DNA of 64,000 nucleotides from the NCBI RefSeq assembly GCF_028283705.1, contig NZ_JAPWKD010000008.1:124001-188000 (forward strand). Reading direction: 5' to 3'. Position numbers and translations under genes: made by a program. This stretch comes from Pantoea sp. (GTDB lineage: Bacteria; Pseudomonadota; Gammaproteobacteria; Enterobacterales; Enterobacteriaceae). The notes beneath the pieces were generated by a model. It was not told where the DNA came from and made no database searches. It was given only the letters and a program-made list of their open reading frames with translations. Position 1 is the stretch's first letter. Each line of letters opens with the position of its first letter. This document shows positions 1 to 8,734 of the stretch, piece after piece.

Positions 1-28
1 TGGCCTCGACGCACCAGGCATGATGTAA
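1..28 (+). CDS. 3' end of an upstream gene (partial)
   Basis: An open frame entering from the left edge reads GLDAPGMM and stops with TAA at 26-28. The stop overlaps the AAGGAG ribosome binding site (27-32) of the next gene, the arrangement expected for an upstream member of the same operon. Too little is present to identify the product. Confidence 0.35.
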
Positions 29-38
29 GGAGCACAAC

Positions 39-887
39 ATGAGTATCACACTACGCGCGATGACGGCGGACGACATTGAACAGGGTTTTGCCATGACGCA
101 ACACCTGAAGTGGCCGCACCGGCGCGAAGACTGGTTGCAGGCGCAACAACTGGGCGAAGGCGTGGTGGCCGAGGAGGACGGTGCTTACCTCGGCAGCGCC
201 ATCGGCTGGCGCTGGGGGGAGCAGTCCGCCACCATCGGGCTGGTGATCGTCAATGACCAGTTCCAGGGGCGCGGTGTCGGCAAACAGCTGATGCTGGCGT
301 TGCTGGAGAAATTTCCTGGCTGCAACGTACGCCTGCACGCGACGGAAATGGGCAAAGGGCTGTATGCGAAGCTCGGTTTCAACGTTACCGGCCATATCCA
401 GCAGCACCAGACGCGTGCGCTGGCAGCGGTACCGCAGGTGGCTATCCCGACCGGGATGACGCTGCGTAACGCCAACCCGGCGGATGCGGATTTGCTGACC
501 GAACTGGATCACCAGGCGCATGGCATGTGGCGTCCGCGTTTGCTCAACCAGCTGATTACCAATAGCCAGACGGTGATGTTGCAGGACGCGCAACAGCGTA
601 TCCACGGTTTTGCCAGCCTGCGGCGTTTTGGTCATGGCTGGGCGATTGGCCCGGTGATTGCGCAAAGCCTTCCGGTGGCTCAGGCGCTGGTGGCCGCGCT
701 GATGCAGGGGCTGGGCGGCGAATTTGTCCGCATCGATACCGATGGTGCACAGCCGCTGGCCGCCTGGCTGGTTACGCTGGGACTGGATCAGGTCGATGCT
801 CCTACCACCATGATACGGGGAACGCCGTGGTCACCGCAGGTCGGTGAGATGCAGGCGTTCGGGTTGATGACCCAGGCGATGGCCTGA
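39..887 (+). CDS. Tandem-domain GNAT acetyltransferase
   Basis: A 282-residue protein of the GCN5-related N-acetyltransferase superfamily, which transfers an acetyl group from acetyl-CoA to an amine. The N-terminal half (about 1-135) carries the acetyl-CoA loop as QGRGVGKQLM near residue 76. The C-terminal half (about 140-280) looks like a second, more degenerate GNAT domain with no clear Q/RxxGxG/A loop, so only the first half is probably catalytic. The ATG at 39 follows AAGGAG with a 6-nt spacer. The stop overlaps the ATG of the following dehydrogenase by one base (TGATG), so the two are translationally coupled. The substrate cannot be read from sequence; context suggests an amino-acid-like small molecule. 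Confidence 0.85.
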   Translation: MSITLRAMTADDIEQGFAMTQHLKWPHRREDWLQAQQLGEGVVAEEDGAYLGSAIGWRWGEQSATIGLVIVNDQFQGRGVGKQLMLALLEKFPGCNVRLHATEMGKGLYAKLGFNVTGHIQQHQTRALAAVPQVAIPTGMTLRNANPADADLLTELDHQAHGMWRPRLLNQLITNSQTVMLQDAQQRIHGFASLRRFGHGWAIGPVIAQSLPVAQALVAALMQGLGGEFVRIDTDGAQPLAAWLVTLGLDQVDAPTTMIRGTPWSPQVGEMQAFGLMTQAMA

Positions 888-1813
888 TGCACATCGTTTA
901 TAAATCGGACCCGGTGCGCGGGGCGCACTGGCAACGCTGGCTGGCGCAGCATGCGCCGGATATCCGGCTGCATATCTGGCCAGAGATCGGCGATGCCGCG
1001 CAGGTGGAGGTGCTGATTGCCTGGCAGCCACCGGAAGATGTGCTGGCGACCTTTCCAAACCTGCAAGCGCTGCTGTCGGTAGGCGCGGGTGCTGACCAGT
1101 TTGACCTCAGCACGCTGCCGCCGGATCTGCCGGTGGTGCGCATGATTGAACCCGGCCTGACCCAGGGCATGGTGGAGTACGTCACTTTTGCCGTGCTGGG
1201 ACTGCATCGCGATATGCCGCGCTACTTCCAGCAGCAGCGTGAACAGCAGTGGCAAACCCACAAAATACATACCGCCGGGGAGCGCCGGGTCGGGGTGATG
1301 GGGCTGGGTGAACTCGGCCAGGCCTCGTTGAAACAGCTGGTATCGCTCGGTTTTAATTGCGCGGGCTGGAGCCGCACACCTCGCGAAATCGATGGGGTGC
1401 GCTGCTGGCATGGTAGCGATCAGCTGGATGAATTTCTTGCCCATAGCGACATCCTGGTATGCCTGTTGCCGCTTACCGACAGTACGCGCGGGCTGCTCAA
1501 TGCCGAACTTTTTGCCCGGCTGCCCCACGGTGCGGCGCTGGTGCAGGCAGGACGTGGGCCGCAGCTCAATGACGATCATCTGCTGGCGGCACTGGCGAGC
1601 GGTCAGATCAGTGCGGCGGTGATCGACGTGACCGATCCTGAGCCGCTGCCTGCCGGGCATCCTTTCTGGCACCATCCGGCCATCTGGCTGACGCCGCACA
1701 TCGCCAGCCAGACGCAAACCGACAGCGCGGTGGCGGCGTTGCTCGACAATCTGCGTCGCTATCAACGCGACGAACCGATGGTCGGTGTTATCGATCGCAA
1801 CCGGGGATACTGA
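887..1813 (+). CDS. GhrA-like 2-hydroxyacid dehydrogenase
   Basis: A 308-residue D-isomer-specific 2-hydroxyacid dehydrogenase. The family reduces glyoxylate, hydroxypyruvate or other 2-oxoacids with NAD(P)H in the cytoplasm. Visible signatures are the nucleotide loop GVMGLGELGQ near residue 136, the substrate Arg in VQAGRGP, the DPEPLPAGHPFW block with the catalytic Glu, and the catalytic His in TPHIAS. The C-terminus (IDRNRGY) resembles E. coli GhrA (VDRARGY) and the length matches GhrA (312). The substrate loops differ, so the exact 2-oxoacid is unknown and no symbol is assigned. It is coupled to the upstream GNAT gene. Confidence 0.88.
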   Translation: MHIVYKSDPVRGAHWQRWLAQHAPDIRLHIWPEIGDAAQVEVLIAWQPPEDVLATFPNLQALLSVGAGADQFDLSTLPPDLPVVRMIEPGLTQGMVEYVTFAVLGLHRDMPRYFQQQREQQWQTHKIHTAGERRVGVMGLGELGQASLKQLVSLGFNCAGWSRTPREIDGVRCWHGSDQLDEFLAHSDILVCLLPLTDSTRGLLNAELFARLPHGAALVQAGRGPQLNDDHLLAALASGQISAAVIDVTDPEPLPAGHPFWHHPAIWLTPHIASQTQTDSAVAALLDNLRRYQRDEPMVGVIDRNRGY

Positions 1814-1943
1814 AAGCATTTCCCTGCTGAAAGGCTGACGATTTTAACAGGAAATGCCGCTGCTCCGGCAATTACGGCAGCGTGAGAAACCAATGGGTTG
1901 CGATACTTGAGCCAACCGAACGTTACGTGGATGAGGGTTAAAA

Positions 1944-3260
1944 ATGCAGAATGTCATGGCGGAACAGCAAACATATTCCGATAACAGCCTGTTACTGGAC
2001 GCGCGTGAGCAGCATGTGCCGCGTGGCGTGGTCACCGCACATCCGCTGGTGATCGAGCGGGCAAAAGGCAGCGAAGTGTGGGACGTTGAGGGCAATCGCT
2101 ACCTCGATTTCGTTGGCGGCATCGGTGTCCTTAATGTCGGCCATAACCATCCGGCGGTGGTTAATGCCGTCACCCGCCAGCTGGGCCTGGTGTCGCACGC
2201 CTGTTTCCAGGTGGTGGCCTATCCGGGCTATATCGAGCTGGCACAGCGTCTGAATCAGCTGGTGGGGAATGGTCAGCCGTTCAAAAGCGTGTTTTTCACC
2301 AGCGGCGCGGAGGCGGTAGAAAATGCGGTGAAAATTGCCCGTGCTCATACCCAGCGCTCTGGCATCATCGCCTTTGACGGTGCATTTCATGGTCGTACCT
2401 TGCTGGGGTGTACCCTGACCGGGATGAGCCAGCCTTACAAACAGAATTTTGGTCCGTTCCCGGGCGAGGTGTATCGCCTGCCATTCCCGAACGCGTTTTA
2501 TGGCGTGAGCGATGAAGATTGCCTGCAAGCGCTGGATCAATTGTTTGCGGTGCAGATTGCGCCGGAACGCGTCGCCGCGATCATCATCGAACCGGTGCAG
2601 GGCGATGGCGGTTTCCTGCCTGCCGGTGCCAGTTTTATGCAGGCACTGCGCCACGTTACCGAGAAGCACGGCATTTTGCTGATTTGTGATGAAGTGCAGA
2701 CCGGTTTTGGTCGTACCGGCAAAATGTTCGCCTTCCAGCATTCGGGTATCACCCCGGACCTGATCACGGTGGCGAAAAGCCTCGGTGGCGGTCTGCCCAT
2801 CTCCGGCGTGGTGGGTAAAGCGGCGATGATGGATGCACCGTTACCGGGTGGTCTGGGCGGCACCTATGGCGGCAACGCGCTTGGCTGTGCGGCGGCACTG
2901 GCGGTGCTTGATCTGCTGGAAAATGACAACCTGCTGGCGCGCAGCAATCAATTGGGTGACAAGCTCAGTGCGCATCTGCACCAGCTGGCGGAAAAATATG
3001 CCTGTATCGGCGATGTGCGCGGCGTCGGCTTTATGCAGGCGGTAGAAATTATCGATTTCGAAACCAAACGCCCTGACGCGGTGATGACGCAGAAGATCCT
3101 CGACTGCGCCTGCCAGGAAGGATTGTTGCTGATTAAATGTGGTCTGCACCGCAGCACCATCCGCTTCCTGGCACCGCTGGTGACGACGGATTCGCAGCTG
3201 GAAGAAGCGCTGCATATCTTTGATATCGCGCTGGCACGCGCCAGTGGCCGACTCGGATAA
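1944..3260 (+). CDS. gabT: 4-aminobutyrate aminotransferase (class III)
   Basis: A 438-residue PLP-dependent class III aminotransferase. Strong similarity to E. coli GabT runs the whole length: VWDVEGNRYLDFVGGIGVLN near the N-terminus, SGAEAVENAVKIARA, AFHGRT, IIEPVQGDGG, and the PLP lysine in TVAKSLGGGLP. GabT converts 4-aminobutyrate and 2-oxoglutarate to succinate semialdehyde and glutamate. The start at 1944 has GAGGG six bases upstream; an in-frame ATG at 1956 is an alternative. No succinate semialdehyde dehydrogenase gene is adjacent, so another omega-amine donor remains possible. The Lrp-type gene downstream is a likely regulator. Confidence 0.87.
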   Translation: MQNVMAEQQTYSDNSLLLDAREQHVPRGVVTAHPLVIERAKGSEVWDVEGNRYLDFVGGIGVLNVGHNHPAVVNAVTRQLGLVSHACFQVVAYPGYIELAQRLNQLVGNGQPFKSVFFTSGAEAVENAVKIARAHTQRSGIIAFDGAFHGRTLLGCTLTGMSQPYKQNFGPFPGEVYRLPFPNAFYGVSDEDCLQALDQLFAVQIAPERVAAIIIEPVQGDGGFLPAGASFMQALRHVTEKHGILLICDEVQTGFGRTGKMFAFQHSGITPDLITVAKSLGGGLPISGVVGKAAMMDAPLPGGLGGTYGGNALGCAAALAVLDLLENDNLLARSNQLGDKLSAHLHQLAEKYACIGDVRGVGFMQAVEIIDFETKRPDAVMTQKILDCACQEGLLLIKCGLHRSTIRFLAPLVTTDSQLEEALHIFDIALARASGRLG

Positions 3261-3401
3261 ATCCGGCTTCCTCATTGATATTGCTGAAATTATTCTCAGG
3301 CTTCCCGAAAATCGTGGCGTGCGTCAGTGCTGGCGCAGCCACATTAAAGCGTGATATACCATCGGGATAACCTGCACAGTTGGTCAACAATGAGGGGTGC
3401 T

Positions 3402-3914
3402 ATGAACGGCTTAATGAAACTCGACCGCATCGATATCAACATCCTGGTGCAACTACAAAAAGATGGCCGTATCAGCAACGTCAACCTGGCCGACGCCGTT
3501 GGACTTTCACCCAGCCCCTGCCTGCAACGGGTGAAACGTCTGGAGCAGGCGGGTTTTATCACCGGCTATGAAGCGCATATCAATCTCACCAAAATTACCG
3601 ATTCGGTGACGGTGTTTACCGAAGTGACGCTCTCCGGCCATCGCCGCGAAGATTTTATGAAATTCGAAAACGCGGTGCGTGATGTGGATGAGCTGATGGA
3701 GTGCCATCTGATCACCGGCGGTTACGACTATTTGCTGCGTTTTATTACCCGCAGCATTGAACATTACCAGGAAGTGATTGAAAAGATGCTGGATGCACAA
3801 ATCGGCATCGATAAGTATTTCAGTTATATCGTGATTAAGTCGCCGATTATGAAAAGCAGCGTGCCGTTGAGGTCGCTGATCGCGAAGCAGAATTCGGTTG
3901 AGTTTGGGGTGTAG
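3402..3914 (+). CDS. Lrp/AsnC family transcriptional regulator
   Basis: A 170-residue regulator with the classical two-part Lrp layout: an N-terminal helix-turn-helix (KLDRIDINILVQLQKDGR, then SPSPCLQRVKRLEQAG as recognition region) and a C-terminal RAM/ligand domain from about residue 65 (ECHLITGGYDYLLR and the oligomerisation strands). Lrp-type proteins form octamers or dimers of dimers that sense amino acids. The start at 3402 is chosen because it gives the usual short tail before the HTH; upstream in-frame codons would add an unlikely extension. Its place after gabT suggests control of that gene. The stop is followed after 24 bases by a REP pair. Confidence 0.88.
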   Translation: MNGLMKLDRIDINILVQLQKDGRISNVNLADAVGLSPSPCLQRVKRLEQAGFITGYEAHINLTKITDSVTVFTEVTLSGHRREDFMKFENAVRDVDELMECHLITGGYDYLLRFITRSIEHYQEVIEKMLDAQIGIDKYFSYIVIKSPIMKSSVPLRSLIAKQNSVEFGV

Positions 3915-3938
3915 TTTCGTTTGCAACCCGGTGTTTTT

Positions 3939-4000
3939 GCGCGATAAATCGCGCCGCTACAAATAACAGCACGCTGTCGTAGCGGCGCGATTTATCGCGC
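3939..4000. repeat. GTAG-type REP inverted pair, copy 1
   Basis: Two 22-nt arms in inverted orientation (3939-3960 and 3979-4000) around an 18-nt spacer. Each arm holds the imperfect palindrome GCGCGATTTATCGCGC and begins GTAG when read outward from the spacer. It lies between the Lrp-type gene and the next operon and can fold as one long hairpin. Both arms match the consensus. Confidence 0.9.
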
Positions 4001-4144
4001 ATGGTCATTAGATCCGAAACCTACAGCATAAAATTTCTTTCCGGCACAAAATTCCCTTTATCTTAGTTGTTCAGGCTCCGGCTTCAGCCGTTATGCTTGC
4101 CCCGACGCCTTTAAACTCAATTCACCCCTTTACAAGGAGTTGCC

Positions 4145-4591
4145 ATGGACGCCTTAACCATCCCCGCTCAGCAGTGGCAGCGCGATGACTTCACTCTCTC
4201 CACCGAACGTCAGCGCCTCGATATAGACTGGATTCATGATCAGCTGGCGGTGCGTTCGTACTGGGCAAAGGGACAGCCGCGAGCGAAAACCGAGCGCTCG
4301 ATTGCCGGGTCGCTGCCGTTTGGCCTCTATCATCAAAATCAACAAATTGGCTTTGCCCGGCTGGTGACTGACTACACTCGCTTCGGCTGGTTATGTGACG
4401 TCATCATCGATGAAAACTGGCGCGGCCACGGCTTGGGTAGCTGGCTGGCGACTTGTGTGCGGGAGCACCCGGAGTTACAAACGGTGCGCCGCTGGATGCT
4501 TTCGACGAATGATGCCCATCAGCTGTACCAGCGCCTCGGCTGGCGTGTGGTGCAGGATCCGCACAAGCTGATGGAATTTCCGCTCTCCTGA
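4145..4591 (+). CDS. GNAT family N-acetyltransferase
   Basis: A 148-residue single-domain GNAT protein. The acetyl-CoA binding loop is visible as ENWRGHGLGSWL (around residue 93), followed by the helix and the LYQRLGWR motif typical of motif B. The ATG at 4145 sits 7 bases after AAGGAG. The gene ends 15 bases before the hydantoinase A gene and probably heads that operon. An acetylation step might detoxify or trap an intermediate of the ring-opening pathway; that role is inference. Confidence 0.85.
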   Translation: MDALTIPAQQWQRDDFTLSTERQRLDIDWIHDQLAVRSYWAKGQPRAKTERSIAGSLPFGLYHQNQQIGFARLVTDYTRFGWLCDVIIDENWRGHGLGSWLATCVREHPELQTVRRWMLSTNDAHQLYQRLGWRVVQDPHKLMEFPLS

Positions 4592-4606
4592 TAATGGGAA
4601 AACACC

Positions 4607-6655
4607 ATGGGTTACCGCGTTGGCGTAGATATTGGCGGCTCCTTTACTGATTTCGCCGTCCTGAACGAGCAGACTAATCAGATTCACACCTTGAAAGTGT
4701 TATCGCGACCGGATCAGCCCGGCAGTGAGATTCTCACCGGGCTGGCGCAACTGGAACAACGCGACGGCATCGCACCACGGCAAATCGACTACTTCACCCA
4801 CGGCACCACGGTGGGGATTAACGCGGTTATCCAGCGGCGCGGTGTCAAACTGGCGCTGTTCGCCACCGAGGGTTTTTGCGATGTGCTGGAGCTGGCGCGT
4901 CTGAAAATACCGCATATCCACGACCTGTTCTCACGCCGACCAGAGCCACTGATTTCCCGTGACCAGGTGTTTGCCATCAAAGAACGTACCGACCGTAATG
5001 GTGCCGTGTTGCAGGATGTCGATCATGACAGCGTGCTGGCGGGGATTGCTGGCGCGCGGGCGGCAGGGTGTCAGGGCATTGTGGTGGCGCTGCTGCACAG
5101 CTACCGCAATCGCCACAACGAAGCAGCGGTGAAAGCGATTATCAATGACCAGGCACCAGAATTGCTGACCTCCTGCTCAGCAGATATCTGGCCCATCATC
5201 CGTGAATACGAACGCACCATCACCGCCACCATTAATGCCTATGTTCAACCGATGGTGATCCATTATCTCGAATCCTTTGAACACGCCCTGAACACCATGG
5301 GAGTGACACCGCCGCCGCGTATCACCAAATCCAACGGCGGGGTGATGGGAGTGGAACAGGCGAAAAGCGAATGCGTGCAGATGGTGCTGTCCGGCACCGC
5401 ATCTGGCGTGATGGGTGCCAGCTTCCTTGCCAGCGCCTGCGGCTTTGACAAAATCCTTAGCCTCGACATTGGCGGCACCAGTGCTGATGTGGCGGTGATC
5501 ATCGATGGCCAGGTGGCACAGGGTAATGGTGAAATCATCGGTGATTTCCCGATCTATATCCCCTCGGTGGCGGTGACATCAGTTGGGCAGGGCGGGGGGT
5601 CACTGGCGTGGATCGATAATCAGGGCGTGCTGCACATGGGGCCGGATAGCGCCGGCTCCCTGCCCGGGCCGGTGTGCTTCCAGCGCGGCGGTACACAACC
5701 AACCGCCACCGACGCCTTTGCCGCCTGCGGCATGATCGGCCACGGCGATCTGGGCTACAACGCCGTCAGGGTGGACGTTGCCGCTGCACGCGCTGCCTGG
5801 CAACCGCTGGCGGAAACCCTGGGTATCCCGGTGGAGGAGACGGCGGAAACCGCTATCCAACTGGCGATTTCCAGCATGTACAGCGATACCAGCGGCCTGC
5901 TGTCGCGTTTTGGCCTCGATCCGCGTGAATTCTGGTTTCTCGCCTTTGGTGGTGCCGGTCCGATGATGGGCTGCTTCCTGGCGCGTGAACTGAATATGAA
6001 AGGGGTGATTGTGCCGCCGACGCCAGGCGTACTGTCCGCGCTGGGTGGGCTGGTGGCGGATATCCGCAATGATTTTATCCGTACCTTGTACAGCGATCTG
6101 GATGCCTTACTGGCGGATAAACTGGCGACAGAAGCGGAAGCGCTCAGCTTGCGCGCCCGTGGCTGGCTGAGTGATCAGCACGGTGGCGCGATGCCGTTCA
6201 CCCTGCACTACAGCGCCGATATGCGCTATCGCGGTCAGTCATTCGAAATTGAAGTGATGCTGGAGGAGTCCTGGCTGGCGCAGGCCAATGTCAGCGCCTT
6301 ACATGATGCCTTTGATCGCCAGCATAAACAGCTGTTTGGTCATTGCGATGCCAGCGCGCCAGTGCAGATCATCAATCTGCGGCTGGTGATCGCCTCGCCG
6401 ACCCCCAAACCCACGCTGAATCGTCTGGCTGTGGCCAGCGGGCCGGTAGCCGTGGCGCAACAGACCCGCGCGTGGATCGACGGGGCAGAACATCAGGTTG
6501 ATGTGGTGCTGCGCGCCAGCCTGCGTGCCGGACATCAGCTGACCGGGCCGGTGATTATTGCTCAGGATGACTGCACCACCTGCGTGCCACCGCACATGCA
6601 GGTATTGGTGGATGAGTTTGGCAACTTACTGATTACTCCACGGGAGGCGCACTAA
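4607..6655 (+). CDS. Hydantoinase/oxoprolinase subunit A
   Basis: A 682-residue protein of the HyuA / N-methylhydantoinase A / acetone carboxylase beta superfamily. The N-terminal Hydant_A_N domain opens with VGVDIGGSFTDFAVLN, an actin-like ATPase phosphate loop, and contains FTHGTTVGINAVIQRRG. The central hydantoinase A domain has the second phosphate loop SLDIGGTSADVAVI near residue 287 and LAFGGAGPMMG. Such subunits couple ATP hydrolysis to opening of hydantoin or 5-oxoproline type rings, or to carboxylation, with a B partner. The partner begins one base after this stop. The substrate is unknown; the neighbouring aminotransferase and acetyltransferases fit an amino-acid-derived lactam or hydantoin. 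Confidence 0.88.
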   Translation: MGYRVGVDIGGSFTDFAVLNEQTNQIHTLKVLSRPDQPGSEILTGLAQLEQRDGIAPRQIDYFTHGTTVGINAVIQRRGVKLALFATEGFCDVLELARLKIPHIHDLFSRRPEPLISRDQVFAIKERTDRNGAVLQDVDHDSVLAGIAGARAAGCQGIVVALLHSYRNRHNEAAVKAIINDQAPELLTSCSADIWPIIREYERTITATINAYVQPMVIHYLESFEHALNTMGVTPPPRITKSNGGVMGVEQAKSECVQMVLSGTASGVMGASFLASACGFDKILSLDIGGTSADVAVIIDGQVAQGNGEIIGDFPIYIPSVAVTSVGQGGGSLAWIDNQGVLHMGPDSAGSLPGPVCFQRGGTQPTATDAFAACGMIGHGDLGYNAVRVDVAAARAAWQPLAETLGIPVEETAETAIQLAISSMYSDTSGLLSRFGLDPREFWFLAFGGAGPMMGCFLARELNMKGVIVPPTPGVLSALGGLVADIRNDFIRTLYSDLDALLADKLATEAEALSLRARGWLSDQHGGAMPFTLHYSADMRYRGQSFEIEVMLEESWLAQANVSALHDAFDRQHKQLFGHCDASAPVQIINLRLVIASPTPKPTLNRLAVASGPVAVAQQTRAWIDGAEHQVDVVLRASLRAGHQLTGPVIIAQDDCTTCVPPHMQVLVDEFGNLLITPREAH

Positions 6656-6656
6656 G

Positions 6657-8630
6657 ATGGCGATTGACGGACGTAACCTGCAAATTCTCGCCAACTATTG
6701 TGCGGCAGCGGCCGACGCGATGGCGTTTACCCTGATGCGCACCGCGCACTCCACTTTTGTCAAAGAGACGGAAGATTTCTCCTGCCAGATTGTCAGCCGG
6801 GACGGGCTGGCGTTTGCCTCACCGCGCAGCTTTGGCGCGCCCTGGTATAGCGGGATTGATTACGGTCCGGTGCTGACCCTGATTGACCATTATGACGAGG
6901 GAGATATCTGCATCACCAACGACTCCTACGCGGGCAACGTGGCAACCCACTCGCCGGATATCCATATCTGGAAACCGGTGTTTCATCAGGGGGAAATTGT
7001 CTGCTTTGTGGTGGGGCATATTCACAATACTGATGTGGGCGGCGCAGTCCCGGCTTCGCTGTCGCGTTCCCTGACCGATATCGTGCAGGAAGGCATCCGC
7101 ATTCCGCCGCTAAAAATCATGCGTAACGGTGAGTTAAATGAAGAAGTAGCGCGCATTATGCGGCTCAACGTGCGTGTACCTGAGCAGAACTGGGGCGACT
7201 TCAAAGCCCAGCTTGCTTCGGTGAACGTGGGTGAGCGTAAAATCCACGAGATTATCGCCCGCTTCGGGGTGGTGGATTTTCTGCAAGGTATCGAGGGGAT
7301 GCTGGAGTACGCCGAACGCCAGGCGCGCAGCATTATCGCCACCATTCCCGACGGTGAATATTTCTATGCCGACTTTGCCGACGAGGATGGTGAAGGGGGC
7401 TTCCCGTGCCGGGTGGCGATCACCCTGCGGGTGCAGGGGGAAACGCTGGAGCTGGATTACACCGGCAGCGATCCACAGCTGGCTTCCTCGCTGAATATGC
7501 CAACCGGTGGACGCGAACGTCACCCGCTGGCGCTGGTGGGTGTTACCTATGTGCTCTCCACGCTGGACCGTAACCTGTTGCTGAACGCGGGGACGCTGCG
7601 CCCGACGCGCGCCATTCTGCCACCGGGGACGGTGATGAACTGTGAAGCACCGGCGGCAGTGGGCATGCGTTCGCTGACCTGTGCTCTGTCGCAGATCGCC
7701 ACCATCGGCGTATTTTCCCAGGCGATCCCCGAACGTCTGCCTGCCAACTCGCCGGGTGGCAACTCCATCATGAATATTCGCACCAGCGATGAAGCTAACC
7801 GCAGCGTAGTGGCATCGCTTGGTCCGGTGGGCGGTGGTGCGGGCGGTACGCCACGTCACGATGGCCCGGATGGATCCGGTGGTTTATCCGCCTTCCTGAA
7901 AAACACGCCGATTGAGATCAACGAAGCGGAAGTGCCAATCCATTTCCATCGCTATGGCCTGGTGCCTGACAGCGCCGGTGCCGGACGTTATCGCGGCGGC
8001 TTAGCCAGCGAGATGGTGTTTGAGGTTTTTGCCCCGGATACGCTGGTCACCGCCCGTAACCGTAATCGTTCGGTATTTGCCTCGGCGGGCGTGCTCGGCG
8101 GCGCACCGGGCGGTTTGTCACACTTCCGCACCCTGCGTGATGGCGACACCCTCGAACATGGCAACACCGATGTGATTCGTTGCCTGCCTGGGGATGTGAT
8201 CGAGGTGTGTGGTCCGGGAGCGGGGGGCTACGGTCTGGCAGTGGATCGTGATGTGCAGGCGGTGCTGCGGGATGTGCGCTGCGGCTTCGTCAGTCTGGCG
8301 GCGGCCCGTGAGCAATATGGCGTGGCGATCGTTAATGACCAGGTTGACGAGGTCATGACCGCTGAACTGCGTCACGCCATGCGCCAGCCTGCTGCCGGAC
8401 ACTTTGATCACGGTGCGGCGCGTGACGCGTTCGAAGCGATATGGACACCGCAACGCTATCAGTTGCTGACCACCTTCCTGGCGGCTGCACCGGTTGGCTG
8501 GCGTCATTTTCTTAAGCATCAGGTGTTTAAGGCGGTGGCAGCGGATAGCCAGCCAGAGACGGGCATGGCGACGCAGATGCACGCCATCTTCAGCCAGTTG
8601 CGCCAGCGTTATCCTGCGATGATGATTTGA
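6657..8630 (+). CDS. Hydantoinase/oxoprolinase subunit B
   Basis: A 657-residue HyuB-type protein, the obligate partner of the A subunit. Recognisable family blocks are MRTAHSTFVKETEDFSC near residue 25, FVVGHIHNTDVGG, GERKIHEIIARFG, and the Gly-rich GPVGGGAGGTPRHDGPDGSG segment near 395. HyuB proteins are usually about 520-600 residues; this one carries a longer C-terminal tail (after about residue 560) rich in His and Ala with no recognised domain. Only one base separates it from the A gene, so the pair is almost certainly co-translated. No racemase, hydantoin permease or carbamoylase gene is adjacent. Confidence 0.87.
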   Translation: MAIDGRNLQILANYCAAAADAMAFTLMRTAHSTFVKETEDFSCQIVSRDGLAFASPRSFGAPWYSGIDYGPVLTLIDHYDEGDICITNDSYAGNVATHSPDIHIWKPVFHQGEIVCFVVGHIHNTDVGGAVPASLSRSLTDIVQEGIRIPPLKIMRNGELNEEVARIMRLNVRVPEQNWGDFKAQLASVNVGERKIHEIIARFGVVDFLQGIEGMLEYAERQARSIIATIPDGEYFYADFADEDGEGGFPCRVAITLRVQGETLELDYTGSDPQLASSLNMPTGGRERHPLALVGVTYVLSTLDRNLLLNAGTLRPTRAILPPGTVMNCEAPAAVGMRSLTCALSQIATIGVFSQAIPERLPANSPGGNSIMNIRTSDEANRSVVASLGPVGGGAGGTPRHDGPDGSGGLSAFLKNTPIEINEAEVPIHFHRYGLVPDSAGAGRYRGGLASEMVFEVFAPDTLVTARNRNRSVFASAGVLGGAPGGLSHFRTLRDGDTLEHGNTDVIRCLPGDVIEVCGPGAGGYGLAVDRDVQAVLRDVRCGFVSLAAAREQYGVAIVNDQVDEVMTAELRHAMRQPAAGHFDHGAARDAFEAIWTPQRYQLLTTFLAAAPVGWRHFLKHQVFKAVAADSQPETGMATQMHAIFSQLRQRYPAMMI

Positions 8631-8663
8631 TGACGCACAACACGCTAAAACCGTTGCGACTTT

Positions 8664-8697
8664 CCTGCCATGCTTAACCTCTTTGCCCGATGGCAGG
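8664..8697. promoter_or_regulatory. Inverted repeat upstream of the SDR gene
   Basis: A perfect 8-bp inverted repeat CCTGCCAT / ATGGCAGG with an 18-nt spacer, between the hydantoinase B stop and the SDR start. It could be an operator, or a weak transcription stop without a T tract. The function is not determined. Confidence 0.35.
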
Positions 8698-8734
8698 TTC
8701 ATTGGGCGTCTGACCTTTTCAGGAGAGTCTCAGC

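Noticed and set aside
788..1819. Open frame of 343 codons on the minus strand
   Set aside because: It is antisense to the GhrA-like dehydrogenase, is His/Arg/Gln-rich without a family, and the plus-strand gene has all catalytic motifs.
8664..8697. Terminator after hydantoinase B
   Set aside because: The 8-bp stem has an 18-nt loop and no T tract, so it is listed only as an inverted repeat.
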